Below are positions 1 through 6,095 of a DNA stretch of 18,327 bases, piece by piece. Origin of the DNA: Clostridiales bacterium UBA4821 (lineage in GTDB: Bacteria > Bacillota > Clostridia > Acetivibrionales > UBA4821); assembly GCA_002402315.1 (NCBI GenBank), contig DHFP01000022.1, positions 1-18,327 on the forward strand, read 5' to 3'. Under the pieces are notes generated by a model, which searched no databases, was not told the origin of the DNA, and saw only the letters and a list, made by a program, of their open reading frames with translations. The position numbers were made by a program, and so were the translations under genes. Each line of letters starts with the position of its first letter. Position 1 is the stretch's first letter.

Positions 1-154
1 CTGAAAGCATCTAAGCGTGAAACCCACCTCAAGATAAGATATCCCATAACGTAAGTTAGTAAGGCCCCATGTAGACGACATGGTTAATAGGCCAGAGGTG
101 TAAGCATGGTGACATGTTCAGCTGACTGGTACTAATAGGCCGAGGGCTTGACCA
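1..154 (+). rRNA. 23S ribosomal RNA, 3' end (partial)
   Basis: The window opens inside the 3' domain of a bacterial 23S rRNA: the conserved stretch with CTGAAAGCATCTAAG, then GGTACTAATAGGCCGAGGG and the final CTTGACC, which pairs with the 5' end of 23S in this group. The 5' part lies outside the window. The exact 3' end is uncertain by a few bases. It is followed by a 5S gene on the same strand, so this is the tail of an rRNA operon. Confidence 0.96.
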
Positions 155-159
155 ATATT

Positions 160-403
160 AGTTGACAGTTTACAGTTAAAAATCAAAAGATTAAAAGCTG
201 AAAACCAGGCACTGTAGCTCTAAACTAAAAGGATTGGTAAATGTATAGATTCTAATCGTAGGGTAATACCCTTCTTCGTTGATAGCTTTGAGGGTGCAAT
301 AAACCCAGTTGACAGTTGAGAGTTTACAGTTGACAGTTAAAAAACCTAATAAAAACTGCTAGCTAAAAACACTGTAAACTGACAACTGACAACTGTAAAC
401 TGA
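160..403. repeat. Iterated AGTTGACAGTT / AACTGTAAACT repeats in the 23S-5S spacer
   Basis: The 257-bp spacer between 23S and 5S has no tRNA. It holds three blocks built from short related units (GTTGACAGTT, GTTTACAGTT): 160-177 and 307-338 in one orientation, and 371-403 in the opposite orientation. The second and third blocks can pair over a spacer of about 30 bases, giving a long hairpin just before 5S. Between the blocks is sequence with GGGTAATACCC that may be ordinary processing spacer. Function is unknown. Confidence 0.7.
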
Positions 404-411
404 ATTAACTT

Positions 412-529
412 TTCCGGTGATAATTACGAGGAGGATACACCCGTTCCCATACCGAACACGGAAGTTAAGCTCCTGGGTGCCGAAGATACTTGGCGGGTAG
501 CCGCCTGGGAAAATAGGACGTCGCCGGAT
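412..529 (+). rRNA. rrf: 5S ribosomal RNA
   Basis: Complete 5S rRNA of about 117 nt. The terminal helix is visible as TCCGGTGA at 413-420 pairing with TCGCCGGA at 521-528. The diagnostic internal segment CCCATACCGAACACGGAAGTTAAG is present in pieces around 446-470, and the loop with TTGGCGGGTAGCCGCC follows. Ends are placed from the terminal helix and could shift by one or two bases. Confidence 0.95.
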
Positions 530-537
530 TTATATAT

Positions 538-570
538 AAAAGAAGAGCAGCATGTAGCTGCTCTTCTTTT
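538..570 (+). terminator. Intrinsic terminator of the rRNA operon
   Basis: A perfect 14-bp stem (AAAAGAAGAGCAGC at 538-551 with its complement at 557-570) with a 5-base loop, ending in TTTT, lies 9 bases after the 5S gene. It closes the rRNA operon. Confidence 0.93.
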
Positions 571-730
571 ATAATTCGGGAAAGTTCGCTAAAATAAATA
601 AAAAGAAATTATTCTTTTTATTTATTAACATTAAACTAATAAATTATTAAAATATACTTAATATATACTATAAATAATATATACTTGTATGTCGAAAAAT
701 ATCCTGTATAACTATGGGGAGGTGAATTTT

Positions 731-919
731 GTGTTTGATGTATTAGTACAAAAGAATTTGGAAGTTTTAAAGGATAAATATGCAAATGACAATGAGATGT
801 ATGAGAAGGTTTGCGCACTAATCTTCCTGTTAAAGAAAAATATTATACAGATAGAGTTAACAGCTCTATTCAATAATGACAGTACTATTCTTGAGAATAA
901 CATTAAATTACTTGCTTAA
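731..919 (+). CDS. Small hypothetical protein (62 aa)
   Basis: Unrecognised small protein. I choose the GTG start at 731 because GGGGAGGTG (716-724) sits at ideal spacing just before it; an in-frame ATG at 689 has no ribosome binding site. The protein is charged and probably helical, with a Lys-rich first half, a short hydrophobic stretch (CALIFLL) near its middle, and no signal peptide or clear membrane segment. It resembles Spo0E-type phosphatases in size only; their SxxLD signature is missing. It is monocistronic, between the rRNA terminator and its own terminator. Its AT-rich upstream region is promoter-like. Real-gene status rests on the ribosome binding site and the terminator at its end. 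Confidence 0.62.
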   Translation: MFDVLVQKNLEVLKDKYANDNEMYEKVCALIFLLKKNIIQIELTALFNNDSTILENNIKLLA

Positions 920-957
920 AATTATTATTGATATTTTATTTTTTAATTATTAAAAGC

Positions 958-986
958 AAAAAAGTCCTTTCCTACAGGACTTTTTT
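958..986. terminator. Bidirectional intrinsic terminator
   Basis: AAAAAAGTCCT at 958-968 pairs with AGGACTTTTTT at 976-986. T-runs occur on both strands, so the hairpin can end transcription of the small plus-strand gene and of the convergent minus-strand diguanylate cyclase gene. Confidence 0.9.
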
Positions 987-998
987 AATTATTTGTAC

Positions 999-2570
999 TT
1001 ATTGATTCAACTGATCAGCTGCAACAACTTTATTCTTACCGGTCTGTTTAGCCTTATAGAGTGCTGTGTCTGCATCCATAAGAATCTGTTTAACATCTTT
1101 AGAGGTAGCAGGGTATTCTGCTACACCGATACTTACAGTAAATCTAATTTTTTGGCCTTCATCATCTACACATGCGGATTCAATATTCTTTCTTACCACA
1201 TCAAGAATATTATAGGTGATTGACAAATTCGTGTTCTTCATCAGAACGACAAATTCTTCGCCTCCATACCTTGCTACCAGGAAGTCATCAGAGTTTGAGG
1301 CACAAGTTGTAGAGCTGATTATCGATGCTACCTTCTTTAAGACTGAATCCCCAATTAAGTGTCCGTAAGTATCATTTATCTTTTTAAAGTTATCTATATC
1401 TAACATAGCAATTGAAACAGATTCCAGTTTTGAGAGGCTTGAAAATTCAGCCAGGCACTTTTCATTGAAGTATCTTCTATTATGAACCTGTGTTAGTCCA
1501 TCTATAGTAGCTAATCTTTCCATCTTATCATAAATGACTGCGTTTTCAATAGCTATACTAACCTGATTACAGATTGTAGTCAGCATATTTTTCTTTCTTT
1601 CTTCAAATATCCCGTCAAAACTTGATTCTACAAGTACCAGTCCCAAGAAGTTTCTGTGGGATTGGAGCGATGTTATTAGGAAGGTCTTTATATCACGGTC
1701 TTTTGCACTTGGGTAGTCGTGGACTTCGTTGACACTTCCTTCTACCATGGTTAAACCTCTGGATTTAAATTGAGTGATATATTTAGAAACCAGATTTAAT
1801 TTAATATTTTGAAGTAAATTCTTATCCTGGATATTTGTTGTTTCAAGATAGATGTTACCGGTATTTTCTTCTATAAGGAATATAGAACAATAATTAACTC
1901 CGATTACTCCGATAATCATGTCGTTAATTATATTAATCAGTTCTTTTATATTTAATACACTATTAGCGAATTTACTTATTTCCTGAAGAGTACTTAGCTC
2001 AGCTATAGTATTATTAAGGAGTTGATTATTCTTGGTAGTTTCTTCGCGAGCCTCCTCCAAGTGCTGAAAAGCACTTTCATAGTTTATAGTGGTAAGGTAG
2101 ACAAATATTCCTATTAAGATTATTGCGATGGTATCTATAATATAGACGGCAGGACTTATTGATGAAAATCCTAATAAAAACCCTAAAAGAGATGAGAGTG
2201 TATAATTAACAAGTGTAAGTACAGCAAATACAGCGGCACCCCTTGAGCCTTTATTTAGGCAGGTTCCCCTCAGTAGAGCTGTAAGCATTAGTGCAATACC
2301 CAGTATAACAGGTCCAAGGACAATTAAAATTGTTATAAAATGCAACTCCAAGAATCTTAAACCATAAAATATATTGGAGTTTTTACAAGAATTGTTAGTC
2401 GTTAAGTTTAATAAGTTTATAATGAGTAGGCCACTATAGGCATATAGATAATAAATAGGAATACCAGACTGGCTTTGAGTGAAGAATAAGTAATGCTGTA
2501 TAAAGCTAATTATTACAAATATGATAAAAATAAGAGACATGAGCTTCTGACTCTTTATTGAACTAATCAT
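999..2570 (-). CDS. Membrane-bound GAF-GGDEF diguanylate cyclase
   Basis: Predicted to make cyclic di-GMP from two GTP at the inner face of the membrane. Residues about 10-160 hold five or so hydrophobic helices. A charged helix rich in Glu and Gln (about 164-200) looks like a signalling coiled coil. A GAF-like sensor domain spans about 200-345, and a GGDEF domain runs from about 355 to 515 with DGLTQVHNRR, LDIDNFKKIND, the active-site loop RYGGEEF (GGEEF at 436-440), and VSIGVAEY. All catalytic residues are present, so it is probably active. The usual RxxD inhibitory site just before the loop reads SDDF, so product inhibition at that site is unlikely. The start at 2570 is supported by GGGAGG seven bases upstream. 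It stands alone, diverging from yunB. The signal it senses is unknown. Confidence 0.93.
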   Translation of the reverse strand: MISSIKSQKLMSLIFIIFVIISFIQHYLFFTQSQSGIPIYYLYAYSGLLIINLLNLTTNNSCKNSNIFYGLRFLELHFITILIVLGPVILGIALMLTALLRGTCLNKGSRGAAVFAVLTLVNYTLSSLLGFLLGFSSISPAVYIIDTIAIILIGIFVYLTTINYESAFQHLEEAREETTKNNQLLNNTIAELSTLQEISKFANSVLNIKELINIINDMIIGVIGVNYCSIFLIEENTGNIYLETTNIQDKNLLQNIKLNLVSKYITQFKSRGLTMVEGSVNEVHDYPSAKDRDIKTFLITSLQSHRNFLGLVLVESSFDGIFEERKKNMLTTICNQVSIAIENAVIYDKMERLATIDGLTQVHNRRYFNEKCLAEFSSLSKLESVSIAMLDIDNFKKINDTYGHLIGDSVLKKVASIISSTTCASNSDDFLVARYGGEEFVVLMKNTNLSITYNILDVVRKNIESACVDDEGQKIRFTVSIGVAEYPATSKDVKQILMDADTALYKAKQTGKNKVVAADQLNQ

Positions 2571-2814
2571 TCATTTGCCTCCCGGCTCAGTATATAATTG
2601 GATTTAATGAAAAAAGAAAATTAGTTCCAATGTACTGCTTTTTTGATTAATTAACTGGTTCAAATATAACTTGATTCAGACAATGCAATTGCATCAAAAT
2701 AATGATATGATGCTTACTTTCAATAATATTATATCAGATTATAAGAAGATATAATAGATTATTTTTAAAAATTCATCTTTTTTATTAAGGGAATTATCAA
2801 TAATGGAGGATAAT
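2571..2814. promoter_or_regulatory. Divergent intergenic region between the GGDEF gene and yunB
   Basis: A 244-bp AT-rich gap that must hold promoters for both divergent genes. Several TATAAT-like stretches occur around 2720-2760, but I cannot assign one with a matching -35 box. In Bacillus yunB belongs to the SigE regulon, so its promoter may not be of the housekeeping type. No small ORF or clear hairpin was seen. Confidence 0.4.
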
Positions 2815-3510
2815 ATGCGCAGGCGGCTATTTAGAAGTCCAATTTATCTCTTTTGGGTTAGGAGAAAGGGGTTGCTTTATAAGCGGAATAAAAACGGGTT
2901 AGGTTTTTTTATTTTCTTATTTTTATTTCTTGTTATAGCAATAATTGTGTTTCAGCTCATAGACAACCAGATAATGCCCACGGTTGTTGCCTTGTCCGAA
3001 GCAAAGACAAAGTACATAGCTACTGAGATAGCATCAGAGGTGGTAAATCAAGAGCTGGCAGATTTAAAATATGATGATCTGATCTATCTGCAAAAGGATT
3101 CAAATTCGAAGATTACAGCCCTTCAAGCCAATATTGTCAGGATGAACCAGATATCTGCTCAAATGGCACATGCCATGCAAAAAAGAATGTCTGAACTGGA
3201 TAGTATGTATGTACAGGTACCCTTAGGAAATATTTCAGGAAATACTTTTTTATCAAACCGGGGTCCGCTGGTTACAATAAAAGTAATTCCTTATGGTAAT
3301 GTTGATACGGATTTTAAAACGGAATTTGTTTCTGCCGGAATAAATCAAACGAGGCATAAGATATATCTGGAGATAAAAAGCAAGCTCCTGGTTATAGTAC
3401 CATTTGTTAAAAAAGGTTCAGAGATTGTAACTAAAGTACCTGTAGCAGAAACAGTTATAATTGGTGATGTTCCAAATAGTTATTTTAACCTGGATGGTGT
3501 TGCACATTAA
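2815..3510 (+). CDS. yunB: Sporulation protein YunB
   Basis: Member of the YunB family, a membrane-anchored sporulation protein made in the mother cell in Bacillus; its biochemical role is not known. The basic N-terminus (MRRRLFRSP) is followed by one strong transmembrane helix at about residues 29-47, then an extracytoplasmic domain starting with the family-typical segment around 'IMPTVVALSEAKTKYIATE'. I place the start at ATG 2815, not the in-frame ATG at 2803, because GGAGG at 2805-2809 overlaps the earlier codon and is correctly spaced for 2815. Length is 231 aa, normal for the family. It suggests that the host forms endospores. It is probably transcribed alone, since a 209-bp gap with a palindromic element separates it from galE. 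Confidence 0.9.
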   Translation: MRRRLFRSPIYLFWVRRKGLLYKRNKNGLGFFIFLFLFLVIAIIVFQLIDNQIMPTVVALSEAKTKYIATEIASEVVNQELADLKYDDLIYLQKDSNSKITALQANIVRMNQISAQMAHAMQKRMSELDSMYVQVPLGNISGNTFLSNRGPLVTIKVIPYGNVDTDFKTEFVSAGINQTRHKIYLEIKSKLLVIVPFVKKGSEIVTKVPVAETVIIGDVPNSYFNLDGVAH

Positions 3511-3541
3511 TGGTATAATATACTAGCGCGAGGAATACATA

Positions 3542-3701
3542 AGGAATGATGAAATAATAAAACCCGATTTTAAAGTGAGATATTTTTCGTCAAGACAAGG
3601 CGGAGGAAGGCGTAATAATTGTTTTATTGCAACTGACGACAACGCAGTATTGACGAAAAATAGCCAGTTTTAAAATGGGAATTTATTATTTCATCATTCC
3701 T
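3542..3701. repeat. 160-bp palindromic, MITE-like intergenic element
   Basis: The element starts and ends with a perfect 20-bp inverted repeat (3542-3561 and 3682-3701). Further in, the arms remain largely complementary, including a perfect 13-bp inner pair TATTTTTCGTCAA (3581-3593) and its complement (3650-3662). The centre is GC-richer (AAGGCGGAGGAAGGCG). It has no ORF. It ends six bases before the ribosome binding site of galE. The layout fits a non-autonomous miniature element or a dispersed palindromic repeat; no flanking target-site duplication is obvious. Confidence 0.78.
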
Positions 3702-3719
3702 AAGTTGGGAGGATAGTAA

Positions 3720-4706
3720 ATGGCAGTTCTTGTAACAGGTGGAGCCGGATATATAGGCAGCCATACCGTAGTGGAGCTACTGGAAAAGAATGAGGAAGTA
3801 GTAGTTCTGGATAATCTGAAAAAGGGACACAAGCAGGCTGTACTTGGAGGGAAGTTTTATCACGGGGATTTACGGGATGATCAATTTCTTGATAAGGTAT
3901 TCAAGGAAAATGATATAGAGGCTGTAGTTCATTTTGCTGCATACTCACTTGTAGGAGAAAGTGTAATAAATCCTGCGGATTATTATAATAATAATGTAGT
4001 GTCCACGCTCAGACTGCTTACAAAGATGAAGGATTCAGGTGTCAAGAAAATTGTATTTTCTTCAACCGCAGCCACATATGGAGAACCTGAGAGTATTCCT
4101 ATACAGGAAGACGATAAAACAGCTCCGACAAATCCGTACGGGGAAACTAAATTAGCTGTAGAAAAGGCCTTGCGGTGGTTTGACAGCGCATATGATATGA
4201 AATATGTTTCCCTGAGATACTTTAATGCTGCAGGAGCTCATACCAGCGGAAAGATAGGTGAAGACCATAATCCGGAGACACACCTTATTCCCATTATAAT
4301 GCAGGTAGCAACCGGCAGGAGGGACAAGGTGCAGGTTTTCGGCGATGACTACAATACGCCTGACGGGACGTGCATACGGGATTACATACATGTGACCGAC
4401 CTCGCCAATGCTCATATTGCTGCACTGGAAAGGTTAAGAGCCGGAGAGGAAAGCGGTATATACAACCTTGGCAATGGTAAAGGATTTTCAGTTAAAGAAG
4501 TATTAACAACAGTTGAAGAGGTAGTTGGGAGAAAAATAAATTATGAAATAGCCCCCAGGAGGCCAGGTGATCCGGCAATGCTGGTAGCTTCATCAGAGAA
4601 GATAATGAAAGAACTGAGGTGGAATCCCAAGTTTAATAAGCTGGAGACTATAGTCGAAACAGCATGGAAGTGGCACTCAGAACATCCTAACGGATTTGAG
4701 AAATAG
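3720..4706 (+). CDS. galE: UDP-glucose 4-epimerase
   Basis: Interconverts UDP-glucose and UDP-galactose using bound NAD, supplying sugar nucleotides for envelope polysaccharide and galactose use. It is a 328-aa short-chain dehydrogenase-type Rossmann protein, normal in length. The NAD-binding motif GGAGYIGS is at residues 7-14, with DNL after the second strand (31-33) as expected for NAD use. The catalytic triad is visible as Ser/Thr in FSSTAATYG (114-120), Tyr140 and Lys144 in YGETK. LRYFNAAGA and the IRDYIHVTDLA motif that contacts the UDP-sugar follow. The ATG at 3720 is preceded by GGGAGGA. Its stop codon overlaps the rph ribosome binding site, so galE and rph are probably co-transcribed. 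Confidence 0.97.
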   Translation: MAVLVTGGAGYIGSHTVVELLEKNEEVVVLDNLKKGHKQAVLGGKFYHGDLRDDQFLDKVFKENDIEAVVHFAAYSLVGESVINPADYYNNNVVSTLRLLTKMKDSGVKKIVFSSTAATYGEPESIPIQEDDKTAPTNPYGETKLAVEKALRWFDSAYDMKYVSLRYFNAAGAHTSGKIGEDHNPETHLIPIIMQVATGRRDKVQVFGDDYNTPDGTCIRDYIHVTDLANAHIAALERLRAGEESGIYNLGNGKGFSVKEVLTTVEEVVGRKINYEIAPRRPGDPAMLVASSEKIMKELRWNPKFNKLETIVETAWKWHSEHPNGFEK

Positions 4707-4716
4707 GAGGATTCAA

Positions 4717-5448
4717 ATGGCATTAAGAGAAGATGGAAGAAAGGCGGATGAATTAAGATCTGTCAAGATAACGAGAAACTATATAAAGCATGCAGAAGGT
4801 TCAGTATTGATTGAGATGGGAGAGACAAAGGTAATATGTACTGCATCAGTTGATGATAAGGTGCCTCTATTTAAAAAAGGCACCGGGAAGGGATGGATTA
4901 CAGCAGAGTATTCCATGCTGCCGCGCGCTACTGCAGACAGGAATCCAAGAGATATAAGCAAGCTCAAGCTGAATGCAAGATCCAGCGAGATTCAGAGGTT
5001 GATAGGCAGAGCCCTGCGGTCGGTAGTAGACATCGAAGCATTGGGGGAAAGACAGATAACCATTGACTGTGATGTAATACAGGCCGATGGTGGAACCAGG
5101 ACAGCCTCAATAACCGGTGGTTTTGTTGCCCTGGTGGATGCTTGCCGGGGGATGGTTGACCAGGGTCTGATAGACAGGATTCCGATATCAAACTTTGTTG
5201 CTGCCGTCAGTGTCGGAAAGGTAAAGGATGATGTACTTTTGGACCTTTTCTACAAGGAGGATTCAAATGCACTTGTTGATATGAATATAGTCATGACCGA
5301 GAAGGGAGAGTTTATCGAGATTCAGGGGACAGGAGAAGAAAGGCCTTTTACAAGAGAAGAATACGGTCAAATGCTGGCGTACGCAGAAAAGGGGATTAAG
5401 GACTTAATTGAGGTACAGAAAAGTGTATTGGATATAGGGGGCTTTTAA
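4717..5448 (+). CDS. rph: Ribonuclease PH
   Basis: Phosphate-dependent 3'-5' exoribonuclease that trims tRNA precursor 3' ends. 243 aa, the normal size. The family N-terminus REDGRKADELR, the phosphate and RNA-binding stretches GTGKGWITAEYSMLPRAT and RNPRD, then SEIQRLIGRALR and CDVIQADGGTRTASITGG are all present. The metal and catalytic acidic region appears as LDLFYKEDSNALVDMN. I start it at ATG 4717, seven bases after GGAGG (4706-4710), which overlaps the galE stop codon; an upstream in-frame ATG at 4696 lies inside galE and has no ribosome binding site. It is followed after four bases by rdgB, a common pairing in Firmicutes. Confidence 0.97.
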   Translation: MALREDGRKADELRSVKITRNYIKHAEGSVLIEMGETKVICTASVDDKVPLFKKGTGKGWITAEYSMLPRATADRNPRDISKLKLNARSSEIQRLIGRALRSVVDIEALGERQITIDCDVIQADGGTRTASITGGFVALVDACRGMVDQGLIDRIPISNFVAAVSVGKVKDDVLLDLFYKEDSNALVDMNIVMTEKGEFIEIQGTGEERPFTREEYGQMLAYAEKGIKDLIEVQKSVLDIGGF

Positions 5449-5452
5449 AAGA

Positions 5453-6043
5453 ATGAATAAGGTTGTTATAGCAACTAAAAACAAAGGGAAGGTAAAGGAG
5501 ATAAAGGATATCCTCTCGGAACTGCCTGTTGAAGTGGTTTCAATGCAGGAAGAGGGGATAGAGATAGATATTGTAGAGGATGGGAGTTCATTTGAAGAAA
5601 ATGCATTAATAAAGGCACGTACTGTCAAGCAATACACTTCTGCCATTGTAATAGCTGACGATTCCGGGCTTGAAGTGGATTGCCTGGGCGGGGCTCCCGG
5701 CATATATTCTTCAAGATTTGCAGGAGAGGGAGCCACTGATGAAAAAAATATCACTAAACTCCTTGCTATGCTTGAAGGGGTAGGAGAACCGGAGAGGACA
5801 GCACGCTTTGTGTGCGCTGTAGCGGTAGTGATGACTGATAATGCACACTTTATAGTGAGGGGCGAGTGCGAGGGTACAATTGGGTTTGAACCCAGGGGCC
5901 GACATGGTTTTGGGTACGACCCTCTGTTTTACATACCTGAATATGGAGCCACAATGGCCCAGCTTGGGCCGGAGGTAAAGAATACCATAAGCCACAGGGT
6001 TAGGGCGCTGGAGAAGATGAAAAATAGAATTAAGTACTATTAA
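5453..6043 (+). CDS. rdgB: dITP/XTP pyrophosphatase (RdgB/HAM1 family)
   Basis: House-cleaning nucleotidase that hydrolyses dITP, ITP and XTP to the monophosphate plus pyrophosphate, keeping deaminated purines out of nucleic acids. 196 aa, normal length. The N-terminal motif IATKNKGKVKEI, the metal-binding acidic residues in SFEENALIKA and ADDSGLEVDCLGGAPG, the RFAGEGATDEKN stretch, the substrate loop GFGYDPLF and the C-terminal SHRVRALEKM are all in place. It starts four bases after rph and ends at a strong terminator, so it is the last gene of the galE-rph-rdgB run. Its ribosome binding site is weak (GGGGG about 10 bases upstream), which suggests some dependence on translation of rph. Confidence 0.97.
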   Translation: MNKVVIATKNKGKVKEIKDILSELPVEVVSMQEEGIEIDIVEDGSSFEENALIKARTVKQYTSAIVIADDSGLEVDCLGGAPGIYSSRFAGEGATDEKNITKLLAMLEGVGEPERTARFVCAVAVVMTDNAHFIVRGECEGTIGFEPRGRHGFGYDPLFYIPEYGATMAQLGPEVKNTISHRVRALEKMKNRIKYY

Positions 6044-6081
6044 AAAACGTCCCGATTACGCTAAGTAACCGGGACGTTTTT
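6043..6081. terminator. Strong bidirectional terminator
   Basis: AAAAACGTCCCG at 6043-6054 pairs with CGGGACGTTTTT at 6070-6081, with T-runs on both strands. It ends the galE-rph-rdgB run from the left and the gene for the Cys-rich secreted protein from the right. It marks the boundary between the housekeeping region and the rSAM region. Confidence 0.93.
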
Positions 6082-6095
6082 GGGCTATATTAATA

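Noticed and set aside
160..403. CRISPR-like array
   Set aside because: Units are about 10 bases, irregular in spacing and in both orientations, with no unique spacers of constant length and no cas genes.
155..411. tRNA gene in the 23S-5S spacer
   Set aside because: No cloverleaf arms or TTCGA-type T-loop could be assembled; the spacer holds short repeats instead.
731..919. Spo0E-like aspartyl phosphatase
   Set aside because: Size fits, but the SxxLD signature is missing.
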